From Lasiodiplodia sp. COLG20 (lineage: Eukaryota; Ascomycota; Dothideomycetes; Botryosphaeriales; Botryosphaeriaceae), in contig VNWV01000028.1 of assembly GCA_009801085.1 (NCBI GenBank), positions 1 through 64,000 on the forward strand: 64,000 nt of DNA. The letters are read 5' to 3'. Of this stretch, positions 9,177 to 18,887 are shown one piece after another. Position 1 is the stretch's first letter; each line of letters begins with the position of its first letter. The notes below the pieces were generated by a model, which did not search any database, was not told the DNA's origin, and saw nothing but the letters and a program-made list of their open reading frames with translations. The translations under genes were made by a program, and so were the position numbers.

Positions 9177-12100
9177 ATGGTAAGAGATGCGTGGGGGGCC
9201 AAGTCCAGGCAGCAGCCCGTGCCGCACACGAGCATCTCTAGCGTCGACGCTAGTGGCATGATATCTCTGCGGGCAGCTTCCTATCTCCTCACCTTCATCA
9301 ACTTTCCAAGTGGAACAATGGAGCAGACAGACATGTCACGTTCTAGCAACCCCCCATTCCCGCCGAAATACCTCTGGCAGCACGCCATTGACAACGCCGA
9401 CGACGATGTGAAAGCCGCTCTAGACCTTGCAAAAACTGGCAAGCGCGATGTCCTGCAGGCCGTGCGTAAAACGGCTGACGATAAAAGAGAGCAAGCGGTT
9501 TGGAAGTTCTGGCAATTTGAGCCGCCCCGCCAGGGGACCGTCATTCTGCGGGAAATCGTCATTGTGCGCGATCTTCTGGAAAAGATTGTTCGCTGGATTG
9601 ATGTTCTACATGGCAGCGACGCCAAAATTCCCAAAGAATGCCAGACTGCGTGGCGTCTTCTCTGGTCTCCATTCTGGTTTCTCCTCCGGCGACCGGTTGA
9701 GGATGTCGAGGCGTTCGGAAGTCTCATCTACGACCTCGAGTACGCCGCTCGCCTGATCGTGGAGTTTGAACTCATGGATCTGCAACGGCCTGGGCTTCTC
9801 AACTCCACAGAAAACCCACCGACGAATGCTTTGGCTCTCCTTTACGATGGAATTCTACGCTTATTGGCCAGCCATATTCGCACCGCCGTCCACGAGTGTA
9901 CGGACCATCCTGGTTCAGAAGAAGCAGTTTCACGGGCGAGAGAGGAAACAACTGCCAGAGAGACCAAATTAAATCTGAGCCTTGGGTTGGATACCAACAA
10001 GACTCTTACGCCAAATCGACAAATGTACGCGCGAGAATGCCACAGGGCTACGGTGCAGAAGGTCACCGTCTCCCATGACTTACGACACCAAATTCTCACT
10101 TGGATAACTGGAGAAACTGAGGATAGCTCGTCTCACAACTCCCACTATAATGCCCCTCGAACAAGCATCCTTGCGGTTGACCATTTGTCCGGATTGAAAT
10201 CGTTCGGCTCTTGGTGGGGATCTAGCTCGCCATGCTTTCTTCTGATGCACGGCCAAGATGATGGAACCGACGGAATTTGTAACATTGTCAGAGAGATGAT
10301 ATTCCAGACAAATGCCCAACTGGAACGTCCGGCTCCAGTCTTTTACGTTGATTGCGCTGGCAAGTCTTCAGGCCATGATATTCTGAAGCAGATTGTGGCC
10401 GAGCTGGCCTTTGAAGCAGAGGACCCTTCGAAAACATGGGACAGTGTCATTGCAGAATACCACGTCAAGCAGACACAAGCAGAGATGGAAAGAACCACCG
10501 TACCCCCGATGAGTGTTCCCGGCTGCCTCGCCGCAATCCTTGACATCATAGCCCCAGGGCCAGTTACTATACTGTTGGATCAAATAGGAGAAGAGGCCGC
10601 AACCCACGTACAGAACTACATGACCCACGTCATCGACAACTCTGTCAACGTTGTGAAGATCTTGATTACAGTCAAAAATAGTACGCCTGAGAATTTCGGT
10701 TTCCGTACCGTACTGGCCCACCGCTTTACAGAGCATACAAACGGAGTCTTAGTTCTCTTACGGAACGCCCAGCCGCCACGATACCCAACTGGCGCGGAGT
10801 CATGGCTTACAACTGGTAGCTGTCTGTCGTCTGCTTCGCCCTCTGAACAGAGCGATGCTCTCCTTGCGGCCGTCAAAGGTCGTGGGCTAAGTACTCTGAT
10901 CTCGCTGGTCCGGAATACGCCCGGAATCTTGACACACCTGCCTAACAGCGTACTAACTACTGCTGTCCTCAACAACGACGCTCGCTTCCTATCATACCTA
11001 TTGACTATTCCCCAATGTGCTACAGACCCGTCTGCACTTGCCTCGGCCTTCCGTGTGGCGGTCCTGACCAACCTTATCCGCTGCACCGCCCTCCTCTTGT
11101 CCCACCAGCCCGCCGCCCCCGACCCGAACGCCCGATTCTCAAACGCCATGCCCTCCATGTCCACCCCGCTCCTTGTCGCTGCTAGCCGCAACCACGCCCG
11201 TCTCATCCACCTCCTGGTAGCCCACGGCGCCGACGTCAACCTCTTCGCCGCTTCGGACAGACACCTCACGCCACTCTTCGTTGCCGCGAGCGCCGGCGCC
11301 ATGGACGCGGTGCAGGCACTCCTCGCGGCGGGCGCGGATGGAGACGGCACACCAGCTGAGGAGGCCGCCGTTGCTGCCGCCGATGCCGGTCATGAAGCCG
11401 TTTCGAAGCTGCTGGTGGACCACGTGGCCGAGATGAGGCGCGCGGGGCGCAAGAAACAGCCAGCCGTTGGGGGATCGGGGTCGGGGTCGGGCTTTCGCCG
11501 CCGTATAACCATATACAAGTCGCTGCTCCGTAACGCGTCGCCTGGCTGGCCGGTACGAGAGAGAGGCCGGCCAGACTACGGAGAAATCGTAACAGCGACC
11601 GTGGAGCCGGCGGTGGAGGCGGAAGATGATGCGGTGCAGCGGCTTGTGCGCATGGCTGGCGGCGGCGATTTGGCAGGCGTGGAGAAAGCAGTGAAGGCGA
11701 AGGTGCAAAGGAACAGTAGAGAAAGCAGGGGAAATATGTTAGCGGCGCTAGCGGCAGCTGGACAGCTGGAAGCGGTCAGGACGATAATGGAGCAGCGTGA
11801 GCTGCTAGATATCAGTGGACGTCAGGTTGGCCAGGCTTTGGAAGAGGCCGCCAGAGCCGGGCAGTTGAGGTTTGTACAGCTCTTCTACGAGAGCGGTTTG
11901 GACTTGAGAGACCGATTCTACTCGTCTGCTCTCAGAGGATCTGTGAGAAATGGGCATATTGACGTCGTCGACTTCTTGGTTCGACAGAAAAGATCGGAAG
12001 AAATGCCGCAGAAGACAATGGATGACATCATTGTATGGGCTTGCCAGAACGGAGATACCATGGCGCTACGAGTCCTCCGGCTGGCCGAAGAGCGGTTTTC

Positions 12101-15100
12101 CGGGGAGGAACTTGACCGGGTTCGGATGAAGTCATTGCTGCATGCCGCAAGTCAGGGGCACCAAGAAGTGGTTGCTGCGATTCTCGACTCTGAGACAGAG
12201 GTTGATACCGACTCATTTCTCGCCGCGTTCAGGAATGCTTGCACAGCTGGCAGGGTGGATATGGTAAATGAGCTCATTGCCAGAGATTCCAGAGGTATGA
12301 TTCAGCCACTACATCTTGATCAGGGCGCTCGAATCGCTGCCTGTAGAGGATTCAAGCACACTTTCGAAACGCTTCTTGATCAGCGGAAGCTGGAAAGTGC
12401 GGATGAAACCATTGATAACTGCCTGATACTGGCGGCTGGCAACGGGATGCAAGAACTTACGAACTTCCTGTTTAACACGATTCAGGATGAGGAACGTCGC
12501 ATATACGCAGCCACGAGAGGACTCAGGATGGCGGCTCATAACGGCCACCATGACATAGTCGGCTATCTTCTGGATAGGGGAGCACGCATCAATGATGCCG
12601 TGCCAGATATCAGTATTCCACCGACCTACTGTTGGGAAAAAGAGAAAGCAGGGAAGTCGGCCGAGATGACCGCACTACAAGCCTGTATCAACGGCTTCCG
12701 TCGTCTCCATTATTCAACTTTGAGGGAGTGGGAGAAGGGAGACGAGGCTGCAATGACAATCACGCTCCGTCTCTTACTTGATCGCGGTGCCGACGGAAAC
12801 GCGAAGGGCGGGGCGGACCATCTCCCCATACAGAATGCCCTACGGAATTGTCCCACTAACGTCGTAAGACTGATCATCGAGGCTGGGGTGGACGTTGCAG
12901 CTGCTGCCGCTTCAAACAGCGACCTGCTCGAAGTGCTTACCAGCCGCGATTGCGAATTGGACTGCGGGATCAGATTTCAAATTTTGCTCAATACCGGTGC
13001 ACAGCTACAACGAATCCCGTCACTTGTCAAAGAAGCCCTCAAATATTTTGACGGGGACATTGACTCGGAGAATTACCACTGCGATGGTACTAGTCCGGAT
13101 GGTCGATTCGAACGTACCAAGTCTATCATAGTCGCTTTGACAGAGGGGCCCGGAGCAATCATCAAGACAGCACTTCAAATACTGCCCGAAGAGAAGGCTA
13201 CCGATCGCAGATACGGTCTCGTCCTTCAAATGGCTGCTGCCATCGGGGACTTAGCCTTCGTCCAGCTCCTCCTTGAACGCGGCGCCGATGTGAACACGGC
13301 AGGCTTTTACTATGGTACCGCCCTACAAGCAGCGTCCCGTTTCGGCCATCTCTCAACGATAAAGCTCATTCTCTCCGCGGGCGCAACGGTCAACATCCTC
13401 CAGGGCCGACACCACACAGCACTTCGCGCCGCTGTAGTTGGTGGAAGCATCGATATTGTCCAACTCCTGTTAGAAGCCGGCGCCGATGTAAACCTCTCGT
13501 TCACGACACCCCGACTTTGGAGTTACGAGAAAAACATGGCACCCACAATTATGCAGCTTGCGGTCGAGCATGGGCACCTCGAAATTGCCAAGTTGCTGCT
13601 CCGCAATGGAGCACCACCGCACCGCGACGAGCCTCAAGGGCCAAATACACTCATTCTCGCCTGCTTCGAGAACAACACGGCCATGGTATCGCTCCTACTC
13701 TCGGCTGGGGCGCCCGTAAACTACGTTGCCACACCGCCTTCAAGAATCTCGTACGGTTCCGGAGACGGATGGTGCAGCGCGCTTCACATGGCGTGCATGC
13801 AGGGCAACGCGGATACTGTTCAGCTCCTCCTCGATGCTGGCGCCGACGTCGAGATGAGTGCTGTTGACAGCAAGCGGCGGTCGCCACTCGCCACGGCGGC
13901 GGGCAAGAATCGAGCAACCGTCATCCGGAAACTACTGGCTGCAGGAGCCCATGCAGATGGGCTATCATACTACCATGGCGACAAGGGTAGGACGGCGCTA
14001 TTCGAGGCCGCCGCCGAGGGTTCGTTGGACGCCGCCAAGGCTCTTCTCGCTGGTGGCGCTGCGCCACACAACGAAGAGCGGTGGCCGAATCCACTCAGCG
14101 GTGCATGCAGGTGCGGGAAGTTAGAAGTGGTAGAGCTTCTGTTGGAGGCAGTGAGCTTCTCCGAGCTTGAAGAGCCGGCACTGCTGTGCGCGATGGATGC
14201 GGCATCTGAAGCGTGGTGTCACCAGGATGAGGTATTCAAGCTGCTGTTCGAGTACGCGCCTGCAGATGGTGACGCGCTCGTTGCAGCGGCAGCGGCTGGG
14301 CTAAACTCGGTCGTGTGGATGTTGCTGGAGAGCGGCGTCAACGTCAACTCTGCGAATCTGGCTGGTGACACAGCCCTCCTGGAGGCTGCCTACAACTTGC
14401 ACCCTGATGTTGTGGCTACACTTCTGGAGCACGGCGCGGATATCAAGATCAAAAACAAGCATCGCGGCGGGCCAATCATGTCTGTGTTGGATAAGTGCCT
14501 GGGGCGTCCGAACACAATGTTGAGGGTCATGTTCAACGGGTACAACAACCGCGGGGGCCACTTTTACACGCTGCAAGAGTACAGCCCGTATAACTGGGAA
14601 GGTGGTGCAGATTTGCCAGTCGGAGAAGAGATTGTAAACCTCTTGCTCCAGCATGGCGCGGAAGCTGGTGACCAAAGCCCAGTTCTGGACAACGGCTTCA
14701 CCCTGGGCTCTGCACTGCACCTCGCCGCCTTCCTCGGGAGTGAGGCAATTGTCTCGTCACTGCTAGGTCATGGCGCCGCCATTGATATGCGCAGCGGACA
14801 TTTTGAAACGCCTCTTTTTGCCGCCATCCAAAGCAGCCAAGCTGTCGTGGTGAAGTGTCTACTGGGACGAGGCGCCGCGTACCAGTACATGTCAGAGAAG
14901 CGGGGCACTCCTCTCCATTTCGCCTGCCACCAGCAGTCAAAGCCTATAGTGCGACTTCTGCTGAGACACGGTGCTGATGCCAACACTGTTGACAGCCACG
15001 GCGCGACCCCCCTCACGACTGCTCTGCGCACCACGGGCCCCAGCGACCGCCAATGCTTCAATGTCTTCTTGGAAGAGGCGCGAGATGTGCGAATCACGCC

Positions 15101-16013
15101 TGATGACCTGCTTGCTGCGGCCGCCACTGAATCCGACCCGCTAGGCAAGTTGAAGGCGCTCCTCAATATTGACACAGCCATCACCCCATCCGAGGACGTC
15201 ATCTGCGCTATGCTGGCCAACTGGCGCGTATCGCGCGACCAAGACCTGATCCGCCTGGTCATCTCCCGCACCCGCCATGTCGGTGTTACTGAGCGTATGC
15301 TGTGTACGGTATCAGATACCAGCGCGCTAAAGATACTTCTCGAGGAGGGCGATAGCGCCATGTCCGCCATCAGGCCCGCAGTGCTCGAAGCCGCGACGGT
15401 CCTGCACAACATCGACTACCTCCTCTGGATTGCCCCAACTGTGGTTCCCACCGGGCCTGTTGTGATCAATGCTCTCAAGGCCTACAAACCCTCGCGAGGA
15501 TACGAGCCTCTCAAGCACACCCAGCCGCTGCTCGAAGTCATCTGGCACCGCAGCCCGGATCTCGTCGTGACCGAGGAGATGCTGCTCCACGTCAGCACGG
15601 CCGACGATATGGCATTCCTGATGGGTCGCGCGCCGCCAGATCTGACCGTGTCGGACGAAGTCTTCCAGAAGGCGGTTCTACGCCTCGACCGCGCCAACGT
15701 GTTGCGCGTCATCTTCTCACACCGCCCAGCGTGGCAGATGAGCGAGGCAGCCGCCGTCAAGGGCCTGGCCAAATGCTTTGGTGAGTCCGAGTTGGAGTTT
15801 TGGGATATCCTGCTGGAGTATCAGCCTGACCTCGACATCACTGCCGCCCTTCTGCGCGAGACGAAGCTTACAGAGAAATGGGTACAGCTGGTCAAAAGCT
15901 GGGGGAGGACGTTTGTCGTGACGGAAGAGCTGAGAGAGGTCGTCGACGCGAAGCTGGCGAGTACAAGTCAAACGAAACTGAAGGCGATGGTATATTCGAT
16001 TGGTGAGCTGTAG
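9177..16013 (+). CDS. Giant ankyrin-repeat protein with degenerate NACHT-like domain
   Basis: Intronless frame of 2,278 codons from the first in-frame ATG at 9177; the frame is open upstream to at least 9126 without an ATG, so the true N-terminus may lie in an unseen exon. Residues about 1-350 are not recognised. About 345-560 resembles a STAND/NACHT ATPase: a Walker-B-like VTILLD at about 463-468, but the expected P-loop (GxxGxGKS) is replaced by GQDDGTDG at about 359, with no Lys-Ser/Thr, so nucleotide binding is doubtful. From about 660 to 1950 there are at least twenty ankyrin repeats (TPLxxAxxxGHxxxVxxLLxxGA) with a Gly-Ser linker near 765. The last 330 residues hold shorter degenerate repeats beginning V/I-T-x-E/D. 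NLR-like ankyrin proteins of this plan are common in fungi and are linked to non-self recognition; that role is inference here. Confidence 0.85.
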   Translation: MVRDAWGAKSRQQPVPHTSISSVDASGMISLRAASYLLTFINFPSGTMEQTDMSRSSNPPFPPKYLWQHAIDNADDDVKAALDLAKTGKRDVLQAVRKTADDKREQAVWKFWQFEPPRQGTVILREIVIVRDLLEKIVRWIDVLHGSDAKIPKECQTAWRLLWSPFWFLLRRPVEDVEAFGSLIYDLEYAARLIVEFELMDLQRPGLLNSTENPPTNALALLYDGILRLLASHIRTAVHECTDHPGSEEAVSRAREETTARETKLNLSLGLDTNKTLTPNRQMYARECHRATVQKVTVSHDLRHQILTWITGETEDSSSHNSHYNAPRTSILAVDHLSGLKSFGSWWGSSSPCFLLMHGQDDGTDGICNIVREMIFQTNAQLERPAPVFYVDCAGKSSGHDILKQIVAELAFEAEDPSKTWDSVIAEYHVKQTQAEMERTTVPPMSVPGCLAAILDIIAPGPVTILLDQIGEEAATHVQNYMTHVIDNSVNVVKILITVKNSTPENFGFRTVLAHRFTEHTNGVLVLLRNAQPPRYPTGAESWLTTGSCLSSASPSEQSDALLAAVKGRGLSTLISLVRNTPGILTHLPNSVLTTAVLNNDARFLSYLLTIPQCATDPSALASAFRVAVLTNLIRCTALLLSHQPAAPDPNARFSNAMPSMSTPLLVAASRNHARLIHLLVAHGADVNLFAASDRHLTPLFVAASAGAMDAVQALLAAGADGDGTPAEEAAVAAADAGHEAVSKLLVDHVAEMRRAGRKKQPAVGGSGSGSGFRRRITIYKSLLRNASPGWPVRERGRPDYGEIVTATVEPAVEAEDDAVQRLVRMAGGGDLAGVEKAVKAKVQRNSRESRGNMLAALAAAGQLEAVRTIMEQRELLDISGRQVGQALEEAARAGQLRFVQLFYESGLDLRDRFYSSALRGSVRNGHIDVVDFLVRQKRSEEMPQKTMDDIIVWACQNGDTMALRVLRLAEERFSGEELDRVRMKSLLHAASQGHQEVVAAILDSETEVDTDSFLAAFRNACTAGRVDMVNELIARDSRGMIQPLHLDQGARIAACRGFKHTFETLLDQRKLESADETIDNCLILAAGNGMQELTNFLFNTIQDEERRIYAATRGLRMAAHNGHHDIVGYLLDRGARINDAVPDISIPPTYCWEKEKAGKSAEMTALQACINGFRRLHYSTLREWEKGDEAAMTITLRLLLDRGADGNAKGGADHLPIQNALRNCPTNVVRLIIEAGVDVAAAAASNSDLLEVLTSRDCELDCGIRFQILLNTGAQLQRIPSLVKEALKYFDGDIDSENYHCDGTSPDGRFERTKSIIVALTEGPGAIIKTALQILPEEKATDRRYGLVLQMAAAIGDLAFVQLLLERGADVNTAGFYYGTALQAASRFGHLSTIKLILSAGATVNILQGRHHTALRAAVVGGSIDIVQLLLEAGADVNLSFTTPRLWSYEKNMAPTIMQLAVEHGHLEIAKLLLRNGAPPHRDEPQGPNTLILACFENNTAMVSLLLSAGAPVNYVATPPSRISYGSGDGWCSALHMACMQGNADTVQLLLDAGADVEMSAVDSKRRSPLATAAGKNRATVIRKLLAAGAHADGLSYYHGDKGRTALFEAAAEGSLDAAKALLAGGAAPHNEERWPNPLSGACRCGKLEVVELLLEAVSFSELEEPALLCAMDAASEAWCHQDEVFKLLFEYAPADGDALVAAAAAGLNSVVWMLLESGVNVNSANLAGDTALLEAAYNLHPDVVATLLEHGADIKIKNKHRGGPIMSVLDKCLGRPNTMLRVMFNGYNNRGGHFYTLQEYSPYNWEGGADLPVGEEIVNLLLQHGAEAGDQSPVLDNGFTLGSALHLAAFLGSEAIVSSLLGHGAAIDMRSGHFETPLFAAIQSSQAVVVKCLLGRGAAYQYMSEKRGTPLHFACHQQSKPIVRLLLRHGADANTVDSHGATPLTTALRTTGPSDRQCFNVFLEEARDVRITPDDLLAAAATESDPLGKLKALLNIDTAITPSEDVICAMLANWRVSRDQDLIRLVISRTRHVGVTERMLCTVSDTSALKILLEEGDSAMSAIRPAVLEAATVLHNIDYLLWIAPTVVPTGPVVINALKAYKPSRGYEPLKHTQPLLEVIWHRSPDLVVTEEMLLHVSTADDMAFLMGRAPPDLTVSDEVFQKAVLRLDRANVLRVIFSHRPAWQMSEAAAVKGLAKCFGESELEFWDILLEYQPDLDITAALLRETKLTEKWVQLVKSWGRTFVVTEELREVVDAKLASTSQTKLKAMVYSIGEL

Positions 16014-16636
16014 TCGTACTATTGATTGAGAATGTGACTTGTAATTTCTTACCAAATGAGTGAAGCCTGGCGACATATATATCTACTCTATAATTTCAAG
16101 CCTAGTTGAAAGCTATTGTATAATGCTTTTCCTTAATTTTCTGCCGAGAAATTCAAACCCAATTGTGTCTGCCAGTCGTTGGTGTGTGATGCTCAGGAAC
16201 GCGCACGTGACGCGGGATTCGGGGAAACAACGTCCGGCTTCCGCGACGCGACTTCCACCGCGACGCGATTTCCACCGCACATCTCCGCCTTTCCATCACG
16301 TCCTGCATCTACGTCATCCTTCCTGGTGCCCATCGGCCCCTTAGCAATACGCCGCTGCCTTCGCGACGCTGTCACCACCCTTCAGGCCGTCCTTGATGTG
16401 ATCCGCCCCCGAGCGGCTGGGGTTTGGCGTTTCATGCGCCCGACCATCCTTCAGGCTGTCTGTCGTGGTCCGCTTTGAGCGGCTAGGGTTCGGTGTTCAT
16501 TGAATTGCGTGTGCTGAGCTGAGCTGCCGCCAATTTGCAACTATCCTCTGGACTACGCTTGTTTTGCTCCGCTCATGAGCCGATAGCATTATTTCATCAC
16601 CTGTCTTGTGCAGCTAACAATCATCGCAGTTCCCGC
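16014..16636. other. Intergenic, with short tandem duplications
   Basis: Contains the imperfect 69-bp direct repeat listed separately and a 16-bp near-tandem (TTCCACCGCGACGCGA-like, about 16240-16285). No supported gene. Confidence 0.5.
16379..16516 (+). repeat. Imperfect tandem duplication, 69-bp period
   Basis: Unit one starts at 16379 and unit two at 16448, both opening with CCTTCAGG and both carrying a GAGCGGCTxGGGTTxGG core and a GTTTCAT/GTTCAT end. They differ by transitions and small indels. The pair lies just upstream of the gene at 16637, so it could sit in its promoter. Confidence 0.65.
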
Positions 16637-18136
16637 ATGGCCACCTCTACCGACTCGCCTCCGTGCATCAGCCAGCGCGCGTTTCCTGTCTGGCTCGACC
16701 CCGTTCTGATCGAAGAGCACACCTTCTCCCGCCTCGAATCCGTGAAACACAACTCCGTCGACTTCAAGTTCCAGGCCCATTACAATGGATCGGAAGGATG
16801 CGCAGCGATACGGTTCCTGCTGATGGTGGATCTGAACATTGGCGGAAAGTCTGCCAAGCGGCCGTTCTTATACGTTATTCCGTTGGCGCACCTTGCCAAG
16901 TCGGATCCAATGGACTGCTCCGTCGTCAGTGACAGCGAAATGGGCCACTCCCCTGTTTGCTCAGCAATCCGAGACACTGGCTTCCTCGCTTCCGGACACG
17001 TCATCCGCGTCAACCTGCGGTTACAACAGACTGGCCACGTGCTATCCAGGCCTTTCGGTGCTGGCATCATCCGGCCACGCACCAAGACTGCCCATGAATT
17101 ACTCGAACAATTCAATTCCATCTCCAATCTTCTCAGCTTCTCCTTCTGCCTCAAACATAGTGCTCCTTTGCAAAAGCAGCTTGAGGACCTGTGCTGCGGC
17201 CTTCGCTCCGACATTCTCAAGCAGTATGACGTGCCACTCCACCAGATGCAACCGGTGGATTGGAGCAAGATCGGAGTCGACAAGTTGTATTTAGTTCAAC
17301 CGCCGCCTTCGCCGGAACTGCAGCCACCGCCGCCGCAATACGAAACTGTGCCAGCCACTCCCCCAACCCATGGCAAAGCCCCTGCACCGGCCAGTCCCTC
17401 CGATCGTTCCATGATTCAGGAAACGCAGTGTGAAGACGACATGGTTGCTTCCCCGCTGCCGCCCAGTACAAGGAAACGCCGCCGAATATCTTCCCCACAT
17501 CCTCCGGACAACAATGCCATCCCCACTCCCCTGTCTAAAGATGACTTCACCCATGATCTCGCTTCCCTCTTCCAGGCAGTTATCCCCACCATCCCACCAC
17601 GCGAGTACCTCGATCCACAAATGCAATCCTACTTCGACGACTTTCGCTCTGCCGTGGCCAATGCAGACGCCTGGGCTTTCGACCGCGCATACGGCCGCTT
17701 CACTGTCCTGCTCCTCTACCACTCCATTCACCAGAATGATCCAACACCGTCCCGTCCATCCTCGCCTTCCCCAGCCTTGACACAGCAGACCAACGTTGAA
17801 GACGATGACAGCACGCACGCCGACACCACGGACAGTGCAACAGAAAACGACACAGTGGACGACGACGATGACGACGCTGCCCTTCTTGCCAGAGTCAAGG
17901 CGAACTGGCCCACCAGGCGACCCTTCTTCTATGACCTCTTCGACCTCGTCATGTGGGTGCGGTCCCGCGACCGCTGCGGCGTCCCCCACGCTTGGCCCAG
18001 CTTTTGCGAACTCGGCCGTGCTACCCGTGAAGCGACACAGGCTGGCGTCTTGTTAGAGGACGCGTTGGGGGGGAACTATGGCGCCGCAAAGGCGAGGATT
18101 ATGGCCATGGCCGTCGTTGGGACGGGTAGACGGTAA
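16637..18136 (+). CDS. Hypothetical protein, proline-rich with basic and acidic tracts
   Basis: Single-exon frame of 499 aa from the ATG at 16637 (MATSTDSPP). I do not recognise the family. The N-terminal about 200 residues are globular-looking and well mixed (FPVWLDPVLIEEHTFSRLES, later KTAHELLEQFNSISNLLSFS). Residues about 215-275 are Pro-rich; RKRRR at about 279 is a candidate nuclear localisation signal; a run of seven Asp follows at about 407. The C-terminal about 90 residues are again globular (RRPFFYDLFDLVMWVRSRDR). No signal peptide or membrane segment is visible. The basic motif hints at a nuclear protein, but that is inference. Confidence 0.75.
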   Translation: MATSTDSPPCISQRAFPVWLDPVLIEEHTFSRLESVKHNSVDFKFQAHYNGSEGCAAIRFLLMVDLNIGGKSAKRPFLYVIPLAHLAKSDPMDCSVVSDSEMGHSPVCSAIRDTGFLASGHVIRVNLRLQQTGHVLSRPFGAGIIRPRTKTAHELLEQFNSISNLLSFSFCLKHSAPLQKQLEDLCCGLRSDILKQYDVPLHQMQPVDWSKIGVDKLYLVQPPPSPELQPPPPQYETVPATPPTHGKAPAPASPSDRSMIQETQCEDDMVASPLPPSTRKRRRISSPHPPDNNAIPTPLSKDDFTHDLASLFQAVIPTIPPREYLDPQMQSYFDDFRSAVANADAWAFDRAYGRFTVLLLYHSIHQNDPTPSRPSSPSPALTQQTNVEDDDSTHADTTDSATENDTVDDDDDDAALLARVKANWPTRRPFFYDLFDLVMWVRSRDRCGVPHAWPSFCELGRATREATQAGVLLEDALGGNYGAAKARIMAMAVVGTGRR

Positions 18137-18887
18137 TTGATGAAAGGGAGCATCTATTCTTCCCGTACTTGTTCCAAATAATTTTCATTATAGATCACCC
18201 AAGACTGTTCTGTATGGATGCTTTGACTCTCCCCTTTCATCAGCCCACACTCGGACATTGGCAAGCGAGCTAACCATGACGCCAACAGCTGAAGTTTGCT
18301 GACGCAAGGCATCTTATAAGCAAAGCGCGGGGTTCGGCTGTGGCAGAGAACTGCCGCTCAAGAGGTCTAGAGAGCCGGTTCCATCCTCGCCTCTGTGTCC
18401 AGGCCAGGACCGACGTCGAATTACTACAACCAAGATCCAAGACTTAATATAGAGCTGCTCCACCCGCAACACTACGATACCACCTCGCCTCCACCGCGAA
18501 CCGGGCAAGCGGCGGCGGCAATTACAGCTTCTGGAGCTACGCCGAGCGCCTGCGTGACCGGGCGGGTGAAAGCGAAAGCGGGGAAGTTTGGGAGACGGCT
18601 CCGTCCACCTTCCCGCCTCGGGGGAACCGCCCACTTATCCCATCGGCTTTCCCGCACATTTTGAGTCAAACCTCCTGCCTGCGCACCTGCGAGAGCCGCG
18701 TCGCCACGGGCATCATGGCCGCCCGATCCGCCCCCACCCCCCAACTTCTTTCAGGCTTTGAGCGCACGCTGCCCAGCCGACGCCCGCCATAGTTCCTGGC
18801 CAACACACTCCGTCAGCCTGCTGCAAATTCAATTAGACACACTACGTCGTCCAATCTCAGTCCGCTGCGCACCCGTGTGAAACCATC
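18137..18887. other. Intergenic, promoter side of GH3 gene
   Basis: 751 bp with pyrimidine-rich segments near 18480-18620 and 18720-18750. I see no gene or clear repeat. Confidence 0.4.

Noticed and set aside
10616..11708. Minus-strand frames of 189-244 codons within the ankyrin gene
   Set aside because: They lie opposite a clear ankyrin coding region and contain no recognisable fold.
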